DNA from: Bacillus subtilis
Lineage (GTDB): Bacteria; Bacillota; Bacilli; Bacillales; Bacillaceae_C
Reading direction: 5' to 3'
Assembly: GCF_008764245.1 (NCBI RefSeq)
Contig: NZ_VTQV01000023.1
Span: forward strand, 1-62,373
DNA: 62,373 nt
Below are positions 19,037 through 32,244 of this stretch, in pieces. Both the position numbers and the translations under genes were made by a program. A model generated the notes under the pieces. It was given only the letters and a program-made list of their open reading frames with translations. It was not told the DNA's origin and searched no databases. Each line of letters begins with the position of its first letter. The stretch's first letter is position 1.

Positions 19037-20053
19037 TTGTTTTCAAAAAGGAGAAGAACTTGTATACTTTTGCTTGTAATTGGTCTTGTCTTGGCCGCAT
19101 GTGGGAATAATGAAAAAGAAGAACAGCAGACGGCTCCTGAACCAGATAAGGAACAATCATCTTTTCGTTACCCGCTTACTGGTTTGCCGGCAGAAACCGC
19201 TTCTACTCAAAGGGCAATTGCCGTCACAGTTAATAATCATCCCATAGCACGACCTCAAAGTGGGCTATCCCAGGCAGATATCGTATATGAATTATTAGCG
19301 GAAGGATCGATTACCCGGTTTTTAGCGATTTATCAAAGTGAAATACCTGAGCGAATAGGGCCTATTCGGAGTTCTCGCGATTATTTTATTGATATTGCGA
19401 AAGGATTCCAAAGCCTGTATATCGCCCATGGTTATAGTCCTAGTGCTAAAAAAAGGTTATTATCTGGGGAAATCGATCAGTTGAATGGCATTCAATACGA
19501 TGGAACGTTGTTTAAACGGTCTTCTGATCGTCAAGCTCCTCATAATTCCTATATTACGCAAGGAAACATCGTAAAAGGGGCTGAAAATGAAGGGTATGAG
19601 TTAGACACCCCACCAGAACCATTAGAATTTCTGACAAATGAGGAAGTGGAGAGCCTTGAAGGAGATCAAGTTGGCGCCATACAAGTTTCTTATAGCCAAA
19701 ATGATCAATTTATCTCGAACTATGAATATGATCAAGAAAACGAAAAGTATACACTTACCTCTAACGGGGAACAAACAATTGATTCGGAAACCGAGGAACC
19801 AGTTTTATTGGATAATGTGATTGTGATAGAAACCGAACACCAGGTAATGGATTCAAAAGGAAGACGCGCAATTGATTTGACATCTGGTGGAAAAGCATTA
19901 CTATTTCAAAAGGGTTTAGTTAGAGAAATAGAATGGAAGGATCTTGATGGTCGCCCTTTACCATATGAGGATGGCCTTCCAGCTAAGCTAGTGCCAGGCA
20001 AAACTTGGATCAGTATTATACCGAGCCTAGATATCGTTTCTTATAATAAATAG
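19037..20053 (+). CDS. yerB: DUF3048 lipoprotein YerB
   Basis: A secreted lipoprotein of unknown function, the homologue of B. subtilis YerB. It has a basic start (FSKRRRTC), a hydrophobic segment and lipobox LAAC, then a spacer rich in E, Q and P, and the DUF3048 domain with AVTVNNHPIARPQSGLSQAD, RIGPIRSSRDYF and APHNSY. TTG 19037 fits best: the GGAG at 19022-19025 is 11 bases away, while the alternative TTG 19028 is only 2 bases from it. The C-terminal part (from about residue 215) matches the second conserved YerB region. Confidence 0.88.
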   Translation: MFSKRRRTCILLLVIGLVLAACGNNEKEEQQTAPEPDKEQSSFRYPLTGLPAETASTQRAIAVTVNNHPIARPQSGLSQADIVYELLAEGSITRFLAIYQSEIPERIGPIRSSRDYFIDIAKGFQSLYIAHGYSPSAKKRLLSGEIDQLNGIQYDGTLFKRSSDRQAPHNSYITQGNIVKGAENEGYELDTPPEPLEFLTNEEVESLEGDQVGAIQVSYSQNDQFISNYEYDQENEKYTLTSNGEQTIDSETEEPVLLDNVIVIETEHQVMDSKGRRAIDLTSGGKALLFQKGLVREIEWKDLDGRPLPYEDGLPAKLVPGKTWISIIPSLDIVSYNK

Positions 20054-20081
20054 TGTGTGTGCTAAAGGAGATTATAGGTGT

Positions 20082-20378
20082 ATGCAAATTGAAAAATTGA
20101 GAGGAAAAGAATTAGACCAGCTTTTTGATGCGATTCTCACATTGCAAGATCGGGAGGAGTGTTATCGCTTCTTTGATGATTTATGTACCATTAATGAAAT
20201 ACAATCCTTATCGCAACGTTTAGAAGTAGCTAGGATGCTGCGAGAAGGTAATACGTACCATAAAATTGAAGCGGAAACGGGAGCAAGTACCGCTACGATT
20301 TCCAGGGTGAAACGCTGTTTGAATTATGGAAATGACACATATGAAATGGTTCTTGATCGTGTTGAAGGGGAAAAATAA
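20082..20378 (+). CDS. yerC: TrpR-related DNA-binding protein YerC
   Basis: A 98-residue all-helical protein of the YerC/YecD family, related to the Trp repressor. The helix-turn-helix is ARMLREGNTYHKIEAETGAS followed by TATISRVKRCLNYG. In B. subtilis yerC follows yerB as here; its targets are not established. AAAGGAG at 20064-20070 serves either ATG 20082 or the in-frame GTG 20079. Confidence 0.9.
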   Translation: MQIEKLRGKELDQLFDAILTLQDREECYRFFDDLCTINEIQSLSQRLEVARMLREGNTYHKIEAETGASTATISRVKRCLNYGNDTYEMVLDRVEGEK

Positions 20379-20383
20379 AATAG

Positions 20384-20429
20384 AGCCATTCATTTCGTCT
20401 TCCAACGGAATGAATGACTATTCTTTTTT
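20384..20429 (+). terminator. terminator after yerC
   Basis: CATTCATT (20387-20394) pairs with AATGAATG (20409-20416) and is followed by a T-rich tract (ATTCTTTTTT). Confidence 0.75.
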
Positions 20430-20487
20430 GTTGCTTAGCGTAATATAAAATTCTAGCTTGTGGATAAGTACTAAAAGTGGGTATTGA

Positions 20488-20638
20488 CATCCAGCTCCAG
20501 CGCCCAGCGACTAGCAAACTTTCGGTGCCTTCCTACGATAAGTCAACATCGATTCACCCTTCGGGTTCATCGTGTTTCCTTTATCTCGTCAGGCCCCTAA
20601 AAAGTTTGTACGTCGCTAAACGGGCGCTTGCGCTTTTA
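20488..20638 (+). repeat. copy of the ~200-bp intergenic repeat family
   Basis: It shares with the copies at 38421 and 55131 the opening ATCCAGCTCCAGCGCC and the closing GCTAAACGGGCGCTTGCGC followed by TTTT. It also shares CCTACGATAAGTCAACATCG and the TTGTACG(C/T)CGCTAAA segment with the copy at 38421. It contains no reading frame of its own and lies between the yerC terminator and pcrB. Confidence 0.75.
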
Positions 20639-20789
20639 TTCTTAAATACGGGGGCAGTGAGATAGCAAGCTGTTCCTTTTTGTGTTTTTCCAATACTGAT
20701 ATCCATAAAATTTCCCCATCTACTTTAGTCTCCCCATCCCTAAATGCTATAATGATAGATGCCCAATAGAAATGGAGGACCCAATCAAT

Positions 20790-21473
20790 ATGTACGATGT
20801 GAAAGAGTGGCGCCATGCCTTTAAACTAGATCCTGATAAACCAATTTCAGATAAAGATTTGGAAAAAATATGTGAATCAGGAACAGACGCCATTATCGTT
20901 GGTGGTACGGATAATGTAACATTGGAAAATGTGTTACATCTGATGTCTAGAATAAGAAGATACACGGTACCCTGTGTATTAGAAGTAAGTAACCTTGAAT
21001 CACTTACACCAGGATTTGATTTATACTTTATTCCATCTGTTTTAAATACAGAAGAAATTCAGTGGCTTTCAGGTCTCCATCATCAAGCGATAAAAGAATA
21101 TGGGGAGCTAATGGACTGGGATGAAGTCTTAGTGGAAGGCTATTGTATCCTAAATTCCGATTGCAAAGCGGCTCAACTAACAAAGGCCATTACTTCACTT
21201 GATGATGAAGATGTTATAGCCTACGCTAGGATGGCTGAGAAAATGTTTCAAATGCCGATCTTTTATATGGAATATAGTGGGAATTATGGTGATCCGAAAT
21301 TAGTGGAAAAGGTAAGTGGTCAATTATCAAATACCATTCTTTTCTATGGTGGCGGTATTCAAACAGTCCAACAGGCAAAAGAAATGAAACAATTTGCTGA
21401 TTGTATTATCGTCGGGAATGTCGTCTATGAAAATTTAAAAGAAGCTTTGAAAACAGTTCATGTGCTTCCGTGA
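20790..21473 (+). CDS. pcrB: heptaprenylglyceryl phosphate synthase PcrB
   Basis: PcrB joins heptaprenyl diphosphate to glycerol-1-phosphate, giving an archaeal-type ether lipid precursor in Bacillaceae. The 227-residue TIM-barrel protein has [12 protein letters not shown] near the start, [34 protein letters not shown] and [13 protein letters not shown], which form the phosphate and prenyl sites. ATG 20790 has GGAGG 11 bases upstream; an in-frame ATG at 20772 overlaps that site. It precedes pcrA, as in B. subtilis. Confidence 0.95.
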   Translation: MYDVKEWRHAFKLDPDKPISDKDLEKICESGTDAIIVGGTDNVTLENVLHLMSRIRRYTVPCVLEVSNLESLTPGFDLYFIPSVLNTEEIQWLSGLHHQAIKEYGELMDWDEVLVEGYCILNSDCKAAQLTKAITSLDDEDVIAYARMAEKMFQMPIFYMEYSGNYGDPKLVEKVSGQLSNTILFYGGGIQTVQQAKEMKQFADCIIVGNVVYENLKEALKTVHVLP

Positions 21474-21533
21474 CTTTTGTATAAAATCAAGTTATAATAG
21501 AACAAACGTTTTCTAGGTAAGGAGGTAGTAGAG

Positions 21534-23750
21534 TTGCAAATTTCGGGTACACGTCTCTTAGAAGGATTAAACCCTGAACAAAAAGAGGCGGTCAAAACGA
21601 CAGAAGGGCCTTTGCTGATTATGGCGGGGGCAGGTAGTGGAAAAACAAGAGTCCTCACACATCGGGTGGCCTATTTAATGGTAGAAAAAGAGGTCAATCC
21701 TTACAATATTCTTGCGATTACATTTACAAATAAGGCCGCACGAGAGATGAAGGAACGGATTGGAAATATTATGGGCGGCTCGGCAGAAGCTGTTTGGATT
21801 TCTACTTTCCACTCCATGTGTGTACGGATTTTACGGCGTGATATTGATCGTCTAGGCTATAATAGTAATTTCACTATTCTTGATTCAACTGACCAACTAT
21901 CGGTTGTAAAAAATGTGATCAAGGATTTAAATATTGATTCAAAGAAATTTGACCCAAGAGCTGCACTTGGTGCAATAAGTAGTGCGAAAAATGAATTAGT
22001 GACGACGAAGGAATATGAAAAAACAGCAGCTGGTTTTTATGCGCAAACCATCAGCAAGATTTATACAGAGTATCAACGGAGATTACGTCGCAATAACGCT
22101 CTAGATTTTGACGATTTAATCATGGTGACCATTCAATTATTTGAACGCGTCCCCGAAATATTGGAATTCTATCAACGTAAATTCCAATATATTCACGTCG
22201 ATGAATATCAAGATACGAATCGTGCTCAATATATGCTTGTCAAAAGTCTTGCCGCACGCCTCAAAAATATTTGTGTCGTGGGAGACTCGGATCAGTCGAT
22301 TTATCGATGGCGGGGAGCAGATATCGCCAATATTTTATCCTTCGAAAAAGATTACCCAAATGCCAAAGTCATTCTTCTCGAACAAAATTATCGTTCTACA
22401 AAGTATATTCTTGATGCAGCGAATGAAGTCATTCAAAATAATCCAAATCGCAAACCGAAAAATTTATGGACGGAAAATATAGAGGGGAAAAAGATTAGCT
22501 ATTATCGGGCAGACAGTGAACAATCAGAAGCTCAATATGTAGCAGGGAAAATTAAGGAATTAAGTACAAAAGGACAACGGAAACTTTCGGACTTTGTGAT
22601 TCTTTATCGAACAAATGCTCAATCTCGTGCGATGGAGGAAGTATTATTAAAATCAAATATCGAATATAAAATTGTTGGCGGTACAAAATTCTATGATCGA
22701 AAAGAAATTAAAGACTTACTTGCCTATTTAAGATTAATTGCGAACCCAGATGATGATATTAGCTTGCAGCGCATTATCAATGTTCCAAAACGTGGAATTG
22801 GAGCAACCTCTTTAGATAGAATTGCTGCATATGCCAGAGAACGAGACCTTTCCATGTATCAAGCGTTAGCTGAAGTTGATTTTATTGGTTTAACTGGGAA
22901 AGCTGCGAATGCAGCCGCTGAATTTTATCTATTAATTCGTAATTATGTCGGCATGCAGGAGTATTTGCCTGTAACAGAGTTAGTTGAAGAAGTAATCGAG
23001 AAAACAGGATACCGCGACATGTTAAAAGCGGAAAAATCGCTAGAAGCTGAAAGTAGATTAGAAAATATCGAAGAGTTCCTTTCTGTTACAAAAAATTTCG
23101 AAGACGGAAGTGAAGATAAAAGTTTAGTTGCTTTTCTTACGGATTTAGCGCTTGTTGCCGACATTGACCGCCTTGATGAAGAAGGCGTACCAGAGGAAGG
23201 GGTCACACTAATGACCTTACACTCAGCAAAAGGCCTTGAATTCCCAGTCGTCTTTTTAATTGGAATGGAAGAGGGCGTTTTTCCGCATAATCGTTCTTTG
23301 ATGGAAGAAGCTGAAATGGAAGAAGAAAGAAGAATCGCCTATGTTGGGATCACACGTGCAGAAGAAGAATTATACTTAACGAATGCGCAAATGAGGACCT
23401 TATTTGGTCGTACCAATATGAACCCAGTTTCTCGATTTATTGCGGAAATTCCAGCCGAACTTCTGGAAAATGTCAACGAACAAGAAAAACAGAAAAGAGC
23501 TAGCTCGGATCGTCGAGTCATGAATAGGGAACGAAGAAAACCTGTTACAAGACCGATGCAGACCGATAATTCCCCTGATTCTGGTTCGGAATGGAAGGTT
23601 GGGGACAAAGCAGAGCATAAAAAATGGGGAATTGGGACCGTTGTGAGCGTCAAGGGGGATGCAGATAATAAAGAATTGGATATTGCCTTTCCAAGCCCTG
23701 TTGGAATTAAACGACTGCTTGCCCAGTTTGCCCCTATCCAAAAAGTCTAG
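21534..23750 (+). CDS. pcrA: ATP-dependent DNA helicase PcrA
   Basis: PcrA is the essential UvrD-like superfamily 1 helicase for repair and for rolling-circle replication, a point of interest because a conjugative element with a rolling-circle relaxase lies at the end of this window. The 738-residue protein has all motifs in order: Walker [12 protein letters not shown] near residue 31, [55 protein letters not shown] and [10 protein letters not shown]. It ends in the Tudor-like RNA polymerase-binding tail ([20 protein letters not shown]). TTG 21534 follows AAGGAGG by 8 bases. Confidence 0.97.
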   Translation: MQISGTRLLEGLNPEQKEAVKTTEGPLLIMAGAGSGKTRVLTHRVAYLMVEKEVNPYNILAITFTNKAAREMKERIGNIMGGSAEAVWISTFHSMCVRILRRDIDRLGYNSNFTILDSTDQLSVVKNVIKDLNIDSKKFDPRAALGAISSAKNELVTTKEYEKTAAGFYAQTISKIYTEYQRRLRRNNALDFDDLIMVTIQLFERVPEILEFYQRKFQYIHVDEYQDTNRAQYMLVKSLAARLKNICVVGDSDQSIYRWRGADIANILSFEKDYPNAKVILLEQNYRSTKYILDAANEVIQNNPNRKPKNLWTENIEGKKISYYRADSEQSEAQYVAGKIKELSTKGQRKLSDFVILYRTNAQSRAMEEVLLKSNIEYKIVGGTKFYDRKEIKDLLAYLRLIANPDDDISLQRIINVPKRGIGATSLDRIAAYARERDLSMYQALAEVDFIGLTGKAANAAAEFYLLIRNYVGMQEYLPVTELVEEVIEKTGYRDMLKAEKSLEAESRLENIEEFLSVTKNFEDGSEDKSLVAFLTDLALVADIDRLDEEGVPEEGVTLMTLHSAKGLEFPVVFLIGMEEGVFPHNRSLMEEAEMEEERRIAYVGITRAEEELYLTNAQMRTLFGRTNMNPVSRFIAEIPAELLENVNEQEKQKRASSDRRVMNRERRKPVTRPMQTDNSPDSGSEWKVGDKAEHKKWGIGTVVSVKGDADNKELDIAFPSPVGIKRLLAQFAPIQKV

Positions 23751-23798
23751 GCCAACAGGATGTTGGTCAGAACAGCGAAGACAGGCGTTTGCGCTTTT
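23749..23798 (+). repeat. short fragment of the ~200-bp intergenic repeat family
   Basis: AGGCCAACAGGATGTTGG, AACAGCG and GGCGTTTGCGCTTTT match the second half of the copies at 38421 and 55131. It starts inside the pcrA stop codon, so the element joined the gene exactly at its end. Confidence 0.6.
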
Positions 23799-23859
23799 GT
23801 TGCTGAGGCATAATAAGTAAGGCATGACACTTACTAGCTAGCTGGGCACTGATCTCTAA

Positions 23860-25923
<2,064 letters not shown>

Positions 25924-25966
25924 TATCAACAGATTACCTTAACAAAAAAACAAGGTGGAAAATCTT

Positions 25967-27130
25967 ATGAAGAAGTGGTTTATTAGCAGTTTGATTATCC
26001 TTTTGTTGAGTGGCTGTGCTCCGCAAATAAAGAAGGAAAATGAAGTTGTTCAAGAGAAGGATGAAAAAAAAGAGACATCGATTATCCCTAATTATCAAAT
26101 ATCTGATTCACTCTATCGTACGACAATCCCTTTTAAACCGAGCAAAACAAGAGGGATGGTTGTTGATCGATTGAATTCTACTTATGATATTAATGAATTT
26201 GAAACAGGCTTAATGCGTGTGGCCAAAGAAAACTTTTCGACCGACACGTACTTTTTCCAAGAGGGGCAAAATTTAGATCAGGAAACGGTTCGCAGTTGGT
26301 TGAATCGAAAATATACGAAGGCACAATTAAAGGAATTAAAATTAGACGAGGAGGATAATGTCGGGCTTAACCCTGTCAATGATGAAAAAGGTTCTGTAGA
26401 AGAGCAAAATGAAAAAAGCCCTATTTATCTAGCACATATCCTCGAACATGACTATTTAGTAAAGGATGGTAAAACCGTAAAACTAGGTGGTATGGTGATT
26501 GGTCTTGCCCTGAACTCTGTTCATTATTATCAAAAAGAACAGTATGGTGCGACATTTGAGCAGCCGATTGAACATGCTAAACTTGAAGCGGAAGGCAAAA
26601 AAATAGCAGACGAGGTTCTTAAACGTCTCCGCTCCATGGAAGGGCTAAGCAATATCCCGATTACAATCGCTTTATTTGAGCAAAACAGCAAAAATGCCGT
26701 TGTTCCAGGAAGCTTTTTCGCTTATGCCCATGCGGCAAAAGGTAACTCATCCTTAGGGGATTGGAAAAAAATTGATGAAAAGCACTATCTATTTCCATCT
26801 TCAGACGCTGAAGAGGATCATCGCGAAGATGTGGCTTACTTCATGAGATTTAAAGATGATATAGAAAAATATTTTCCCAATTATAATGGACTGATTGGAC
26901 GAGCTTTTTATAAAAATGATCAATTTGTTAATTTAGAAATTGATATTCCTATTCAACTTTATGGAGAGGCGGAAGTCATTGGTTTCACTCAATGGGCAAC
27001 CTCCTTAGTGATGGATCATTTTCCTGATTATTTTAATGTGAATGTCAATATTTCCTCGATCAACGGGGCTGAGGCCTTAATCTCTAAAAAATCAGGTGAT
27101 AAGGAGCCGTTTGTTCATATTTATAAATAG
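25967..27130 (+). CDS. camS: CamS-family lipoprotein (YerH)
   Basis: A 387-residue lipoprotein of the CamS sex-pheromone family, the homologue of B. subtilis YerH downstream of ligA. It has a signal sequence with lipobox LLSGC (residues about 13-17), a charged linker and then the conserved region (YRTTIPFKPSKTRGMV, LAHILEHDYLV, VIGLALNSVHYYQ). In enterococci the signal peptide of CamS releases a pheromone; nothing here shows that role. ATG 25967 follows AAGGTGG. Confidence 0.9.
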   Translation: MKKWFISSLIILLLSGCAPQIKKENEVVQEKDEKKETSIIPNYQISDSLYRTTIPFKPSKTRGMVVDRLNSTYDINEFETGLMRVAKENFSTDTYFFQEGQNLDQETVRSWLNRKYTKAQLKELKLDEEDNVGLNPVNDEKGSVEEQNEKSPIYLAHILEHDYLVKDGKTVKLGGMVIGLALNSVHYYQKEQYGATFEQPIEHAKLEAEGKKIADEVLKRLRSMEGLSNIPITIALFEQNSKNAVVPGSFFAYAHAAKGNSSLGDWKKIDEKHYLFPSSDAEEDHREDVAYFMRFKDDIEKYFPNYNGLIGRAFYKNDQFVNLEIDIPIQLYGEAEVIGFTQWATSLVMDHFPDYFNVNVNISSINGAEALISKKSGDKEPFVHIYK

Positions 27131-27361
27131 ATTATACAAACGATAGAAAAAATACCTGCGAAACGACCAAGACATTTGAGAAAAGATTTTGCTTAGAAGC
27201 TTAAGTAGCTTGCTTGTTAGGAAGATTATTTGATATCATCAATAGTATTGCAGGTGCCCGGTTTTATGGCGCATTCACAACTTATATTAGTGGGGAAAGC
27301 GCCAGAAAATCCCCTACTGATGAAAGTTCCACTTTATTTTAATATGCGGAGGTGTTGAAGG

Positions 27362-27652
27362 ATGTCGGAAATCTCGAAAGAACAGGTGCTTCATGTGGCT
27401 CACTTAGCTAGACTGGAAATGAGTGAAAAAGAAGCCGAAAATTTTTCAGATCAACTTGATGATATCATTGCTATGGCAAATACATTAAATGAACTGAACA
27501 CAGACAATATTGAGCCAACTTCTCATGTTTTTGCTCAGAAGAATGTGATGCGTGATGATAAGAAAGTCGAAGGTTTACCACTAGAAGAAGTAATGAAAAA
27601 CGTACCAGAACAAGAAGATGGACAAATCAAGGTGCCATCTATTATCGATTAA
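27362..27652 (+). CDS. gatC: aspartyl/glutamyl-tRNA amidotransferase subunit C
   Basis: GatC (96 residues) is the small subunit that wraps around GatA and stabilises the GatCAB complex, which amidates Glu-tRNA(Gln) and Asp-tRNA(Asn). Family motifs are [14 protein letters not shown] at the start, [15 protein letters not shown] and MRDD. GGAGGTG precedes ATG 27362. The 230 bases between camS and gatC hold only a possible hairpin near 27293-27315 and no gene. Confidence 0.95.
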   Translation: MSEISKEQVLHVAHLARLEMSEKEAENFSDQLDDIIAMANTLNELNTDNIEPTSHVFAQKNVMRDDKKVEGLPLEEVMKNVPEQEDGQIKVPSIID

Positions 27653-27668
27653 GGAAGGGGGCAACAAT

Positions 27669-29114
27669 ATGTCATTATTCGATCATTCTATTAAAGAATT
27701 ACATGAACAACTACATAAAAAAGAAATAACAGCTTCAGATCTTGTCGATCAATCGATTAAGAGAATCCATGAGGTTGATGATCAGGTTAAGGCATTTTTA
27801 ACAGTGGATGAGGAAAATGCTCAAAAGAAGGCAAAAGCGCTTGATGGACAAGTTGGAGATTCAATCCTTGCTGGAATACCTGCTGGAATTAAAGACAATA
27901 TTGTCACAAAGAATCTAAGAACTACCTGTGCTAGTAAAATGCTTGAAAACTTTGATCCGCTCTATGACGCTACCGTGATGGAGAAATTGAATGGGGCACA
28001 GGCGATTACGATTGGGAAAGTGAACATGGATGAATTCGCGATGGGATCAACAACCGAAACATCCGCATTTCAAGTAACGAAAAACCCATGGAATCTTGAT
28101 TTTGTTCCAGGAGGTTCCTCTGGTGGTTCTGCCGCCGCAGTAGCAGCTGGACAAGTACCTTTTTCACTTGGTTCAGATACAGGAGGATCCATTCGTCAGC
28201 CAGCCTCTTTCTGTGGAGTCGTGGGGATGAAACCTACATATGGCCGTGTTTCTCGTTATGGTTTGGTTGCATTTGCCTCTTCACTGGATCAAATCGGCCC
28301 GATTACGAAAAATGTTGAGGATAATGCGTACGTGTTGCAAGCTATTGCCGGTTTGGACGAACATGACTCAACAACCGTGGACAAAACCGTGCCAAAATAT
28401 ACAGAAGGGCTTACAGGGGACATTAAAGGCTTGAAAATTGCTGTTCCAAAAGAATACTTAGGGGAAGGAATTGGTCAAGCATCACGTGAAGCTGTTCTTT
28501 CCGCGTTAAAAGTATTGGAAGGTCTTGGTGCTACTTGGGAAGAAGTATCTCTTCCTCATTCTAAATACGCCGTTTCATCTTATTTTTTACTTTCTTCTTC
28601 GGAAGCCTCTGCTAACCTTGCTCGGTTTGATGGAGTACGTTATGGCTATCGGACACCGAATCCAGAAAATCTAATGGAACTTTATAAAAAAAGTCGTTCG
28701 GAAGGTTTTGGTGATGAAGTGAAACGTCGGATTATGCTGGGAACCTATGCACTTAGCTCCGGTTTTTATGATGCCTATTATAAAAAGGCCCAGCAAGCAA
28801 GAACATTAATTAAACAAGACTTTGACAATATCTTCGAGAAATATGATGTTGTGATTGGTCCGACTACACCAACTCCAGCTTATAAAATTGGGGAAATGTT
28901 GGATGATTTGGTGACCATGTATGCGCGAGATCTATTAACCATTCCAGTCAACCTAGCAGGTCTACCTGGCATTTCAGTGCCATGTGGCTTTACAGAAGGT
29001 CTCCCACTAGGATTACAAATTATTGGAAAACACTTTGATGAACAAACGGTTTATCGTGTAGCTCATGCATTTGAACAGTCCACAGATTTTCACAAACAAA
29101 AACCACAATTGTAA
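27669..29114 (+). CDS. gatA: aspartyl/glutamyl-tRNA amidotransferase subunit A
   Basis: GatA is the amidase subunit that frees ammonia from glutamine for GatB. The 481-residue protein holds the amidase-signature triad: Lys in GIKDNIVTK near residue 75, the cis-Ser in [15 protein letters not shown] near 150, and the nucleophile Ser in [12 protein letters not shown] near 174. ATG 27669 follows AAGGAAGGGGGC; upstream in-frame starts lie within gatC. It is followed by gatB after 12 bases. Confidence 0.96.
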   Translation: MSLFDHSIKELHEQLHKKEITASDLVDQSIKRIHEVDDQVKAFLTVDEENAQKKAKALDGQVGDSILAGIPAGIKDNIVTKNLRTTCASKMLENFDPLYDATVMEKLNGAQAITIGKVNMDEFAMGSTTETSAFQVTKNPWNLDFVPGGSSGGSAAAVAAGQVPFSLGSDTGGSIRQPASFCGVVGMKPTYGRVSRYGLVAFASSLDQIGPITKNVEDNAYVLQAIAGLDEHDSTTVDKTVPKYTEGLTGDIKGLKIAVPKEYLGEGIGQASREAVLSALKVLEGLGATWEEVSLPHSKYAVSSYFLLSSSEASANLARFDGVRYGYRTPNPENLMELYKKSRSEGFGDEVKRRIMLGTYALSSGFYDAYYKKAQQARTLIKQDFDNIFEKYDVVIGPTTPTPAYKIGEMLDDLVTMYARDLLTIPVNLAGLPGISVPCGFTEGLPLGLQIIGKHFDEQTVYRVAHAFEQSTDFHKQKPQL

Positions 29115-29126
29115 GGGGGGAAAATC

Positions 29127-30554
29127 ATGAATTTTGAAACAGTAATCGGACTTGAAGTCCACGTAGAATTAAAAACAGAATCAAAAATCTTTTCACCTAG
29201 TCCTAACCAATTTGGGTCTAAACCGAATACCAACACTTCTGTTATTGATTTAGGCTATCCAGGAGTATTGCCGGTACTGAATAAACGTGCGGTTGAATAT
29301 GGAATGAAAGCAGCAATGGCTTTAAATTGTGAAATTGCCACAGATACCAAATTTGACCGGAAAAATTACTTCTATCCAGATAATCCGAAGGCGTATCAGA
29401 TTTCGCAATTTGATAAACCAATTGGGGAGCATGGGTGGATCGAGATTGAAGTCGATGGCTACAAAAAGAAAATCGGTATTACACGCGTACATCTTGAGGA
29501 AGACGCTGGGAAATTAACGCATGCTAAAGATGGTTCGCTTGTTGACTTGAACCGTGCAGGCACACCACTGATTGAGATTGTCTCTGAGCCAGATATCCGT
29601 ACTCCTGCGGAAGCATATGCTTATTTGGAAAAGCTAAGATCAATTGTTCAATTTACTGGTGTATCTGATTGCCGAATGGAGGAAGGCTCTCTACGTTGTG
29701 ATGCCAATATCTCCTTACGACCAATCGGCCAAGAAGAATTCGGAACTAAAACAGAATTGAAAAACTTAAACTCGTTTAACTTTGTACGTAAAGGACTTGA
29801 ATTTGAAGAAAAGCGTCAAGAGAAAGTGCTTCTTTCTGGTGGAGAAATCTTACAAGAAACACGCCGTTTCGACGAATCCACAGGTGAAACGATCTTAATG
29901 CGTGTAAAAGAAGGCGCAGATGATTACCGCTATTTCCCTGAACCTGACCTTGTACAATTGTATATTGATGAGGAATGGAAGGAACGTGTTCGAGCAGAGA
30001 TCCCTGAATTACCAGATGCACGCAAAAAGCGTTATGTAGAGGAATTAGGTTTACCTGCTTATGATGCAATGGTTTTAACTTTGACAAAAGAAATGTCCGA
30101 TTTCTTTGAAGAAGTCTTAAAAGCTGGAGCAGATGCAAAATTAGCCTCGAACTGGCTAATGGGTGAAGTTTCTGCTTATCTCAATGCTGAGCAAAAAGAA
30201 CTGCATGATACAGCTCTTACTCCAGAAGGTTTGGCGGGTATGATTAAGTTAATTCAGGATGGAACGATTTCTTCGAAGATCGCGAAAAAGGTATTCCGTG
30301 AACTAATTGAAAATGGCGGAGATCCTGAAAAGATCGTCAAAGAAAAAGGATTAGTGCAAATTTCGGACGAAAATGCACTTCTACCGATCATCACTGGAAT
30401 TTTGGATGCCAATGAGCAATCAATTGAAGACTTTAAAAATGGAAAGGGCCGGGCACTTGGCTTCCTAGTTGGTCAAGTCATGAAAGAAACAAAAGGCCAA
30501 GCTAACCCGCCGATGGTGAATAAATTACTAAAGCAAGAAATTGAGAAAAGATAA
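29127..30554 (+). CDS. gatB: aspartyl/glutamyl-tRNA amidotransferase subunit B
   Basis: GatB binds the misacylated tRNA and transfers ammonia to it. The 475-residue protein starts with [15 protein letters not shown]. It has the kinase-like core ([55 protein letters not shown]) and a C-terminal YqeY-like tail domain ([21 protein letters not shown]). It ends the gatCAB operon. Confidence 0.96.
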   Translation: MNFETVIGLEVHVELKTESKIFSPSPNQFGSKPNTNTSVIDLGYPGVLPVLNKRAVEYGMKAAMALNCEIATDTKFDRKNYFYPDNPKAYQISQFDKPIGEHGWIEIEVDGYKKKIGITRVHLEEDAGKLTHAKDGSLVDLNRAGTPLIEIVSEPDIRTPAEAYAYLEKLRSIVQFTGVSDCRMEEGSLRCDANISLRPIGQEEFGTKTELKNLNSFNFVRKGLEFEEKRQEKVLLSGGEILQETRRFDESTGETILMRVKEGADDYRYFPEPDLVQLYIDEEWKERVRAEIPELPDARKKRYVEELGLPAYDAMVLTLTKEMSDFFEEVLKAGADAKLASNWLMGEVSAYLNAEQKELHDTALTPEGLAGMIKLIQDGTISSKIAKKVFRELIENGGDPEKIVKEKGLVQISDENALLPIITGILDANEQSIEDFKNGKGRALGFLVGQVMKETKGQANPPMVNKLLKQEIEKR

Positions 30555-30561
30555 GCGAATA

Positions 30562-30606
30562 AAGGTGTAAGCTGATTCGAACCAGCTTGCATCTTTATTT
30601 TTTGTA
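30562..30606 (+). terminator. terminator of gatCAB
   Basis: AAGGTGTAAGCTG pairs with CAGCTTGCATCTT with one mismatch or wobble, followed by TATTTTTT. Confidence 0.8.
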
Positions 30607-30639
30607 AAAATTGATTTTACTATCATTTACGTTCAAACG

Positions 30640-30723
30640 GCCCAATTACGACCAAAGTTAGCCCGATTTTGCGACTCGATCGCCCGTTTCTGGTCTAAAC
30701 TCGCCCGTTTCCGCTCTACTATC
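30640..30723. repeat. four tandem 21-base repeats
   Basis: Four units of exactly 21 bases follow one another, starting at 30640, 30661, 30682 and 30703. Each begins GCCC(G/A)(T/A)TT and the third and fourth are the closest pair (GCCCGTTTC...TCTA). They lie in the non-coding gap between the gatB terminator and the next gene and contain no stem. Confidence 0.7.
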
Positions 30724-30837
30724 GTAAAACTTTAAAATACTCTCATAAAATTAACTACAAGATTTTATTCGAATGTATTGGCTTGTTTTTCCGAACCAGA
30801 TATAATGTAAGCAAGTTAAAACGGAAGGGGAAGAATG

Positions 30838-31389
30838 ATGAATCTTTCACAATGGTTTCAAAAAGGAATACCATCTAAAGAATATATTCAATCAATGAAA
30901 AATCATCAAGAAAATTCAAAGTATATTTTGGAACAATTTGCGGTTCCTGCTCAGGATGAAGAATTTTTTTCCGAACTGAAGAAAAAAGATTTACGCGTAA
31001 TTGTAATCACCGAAGATTGGTGTGGTGACGCCATGGTGAATGTTCCGATCCTATTACGTCTCGCCGAAAAGGCGAACATGGAAGTGAGAATGATCCTTCG
31101 TGACCAAAATTTGGAGCTGATGGATCAATATTTAACGAATGGGACATCTCGATCCATTCCGATTTTCATCTTCATAGATCAATCCGGTAATGAATATGCA
31201 GTATGGGGACCTCGAGCAGATTCTGTCCAATATTTTGTAGAGGAACAGCGTTCAAAACTTCCTCCGAAAGATGCACCACAATTTGAAGAGCGACAAAAGG
31301 AAATGTATGAGAAGATGATGAAAAAATATATCGAAGATCGTTCGGTGTGGAATGATATTTATGAAAGCATTAAGTTGAAATTACAATAA
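30838..31389 (+). CDS. thioredoxin-like fold protein
   Basis: A cytoplasmic protein of about 183 residues with a thioredoxin fold. The strand IVITEDWCGDAM near residue 63 is the counterpart of the thioredoxin active site, but it has a single Cys (WCGDAM, not CxxC). The cis-Pro motif is SRSIPIFIFID near residue 105. Such Bacillus thioredoxin-family proteins have no assigned substrate; a one-Cys site fits a bacilliredoxin-like or peroxidase role, but this is inference. ATG 30835 and ATG 30838 are adjacent and either may start it. The arylamine N-acetyltransferase gene follows after 27 bases. Confidence 0.75.
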   Translation: MNLSQWFQKGIPSKEYIQSMKNHQENSKYILEQFAVPAQDEEFFSELKKKDLRVIVITEDWCGDAMVNVPILLRLAEKANMEVRMILRDQNLELMDQYLTNGTSRSIPIFIFIDQSGNEYAVWGPRADSVQYFVEEQRSKLPPKDAPQFEERQKEMYEKMMKKYIEDRSVWNDIYESIKLKLQ

Positions 31390-31416
31390 CCATTTGAATG
31401 AAAGGGGTGTTGAATA

Positions 31417-32226
31417 GTGAATCAAGCAGTGGATCAATATGTACGTTTTTTACGATTGGAACGAGAATTACCGACAATCAACTATTTACAACGCCTCATT
31501 CAACACCATTTAACATTAGTTCCCTATGAAACTTTCAGCAAGTTTCATTATTTTACTCTTGCACCAGATTTTATTCCGCCTCTCTCATTATTTGTTCATA
31601 ACTTAGTGGAAAAGGGATGGGGAGGAACTTGTTTTACATTAAATATGAATTTTGCTAGGCTTTTGACGGAGTTAGGATTCATCTGTTCATTCGTGAGAGT
31701 GGAACCAGGTCATTTGGCCATTATGGTTGAAATCCAAGGGAAAAAATTATATGTCGATGTTGGCTATGGTTCCCCTATAATGAAGCCAGTCGATTTAGAA
31801 GCAAGACCACAGCATAAGATGCACGGCTTTGGCGAGGAAATTACCATCACACAAAAGCAGGCTAATCTATATGAGATTGAGCGAAAATCGAATGGAAAAA
31901 TATTTGTAACGAAGCAAATCATTTGGAATCCTCTCACAGAAGAGGAGATCACAGATGATATTCGCCAATCCTATCTAGATGAGGATGAAAACATTACGAT
32001 GAGAAGAATCACGGCTGTTCGTTTTAATGGGCATCAATGTTTTTATTTACGCAATAAGATAATGAAAGTGATGACATTCCGCAACATTCAAGAGATTAAA
32101 CTAAACTCATTGGAAAAATGGTTAAAGCAAGTTCAAGAAGTTTATCAAATAGAGGAAGAATCTTTGCGAGAGTCGATTGATTTTCTAAACGAAAGAAATG
32201 TCACAGTATTTGAAAATGAAAGGTAA
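31417..32226 (+). CDS. arylamine N-acetyltransferase
   Basis: The enzyme moves acetyl from acetyl-CoA to arylamines, hydrazines or similar amines. The 269-residue protein has the catalytic triad: Cys in GWGGTCFTLN near residue 71, His in EPGHLAIMV near 108 and Asp in YVDVGYGSP near 123. VPYETFSKF near residue 35 is the family's N-terminal motif. GTG 31417 follows AAAGGGG. The natural substrate is unknown. It probably shares a transcript with the thioredoxin-like gene upstream. Confidence 0.9.
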   Translation: MNQAVDQYVRFLRLERELPTINYLQRLIQHHLTLVPYETFSKFHYFTLAPDFIPPLSLFVHNLVEKGWGGTCFTLNMNFARLLTELGFICSFVRVEPGHLAIMVEIQGKKLYVDVGYGSPIMKPVDLEARPQHKMHGFGEEITITQKQANLYEIERKSNGKIFVTKQIIWNPLTEEEITDDIRQSYLDEDENITMRRITAVRFNGHQCFYLRNKIMKVMTFRNIQEIKLNSLEKWLKQVQEVYQIEEESLRESIDFLNERNVTVFENER

Positions 32227-32244
32227 CTTACACAGAATATGCTG

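Noticed and set aside
30640-30723. A CRISPR array
   Set aside because: The 21-base units are contiguous with no unique spacers between conserved repeats and no cas genes are in the window.
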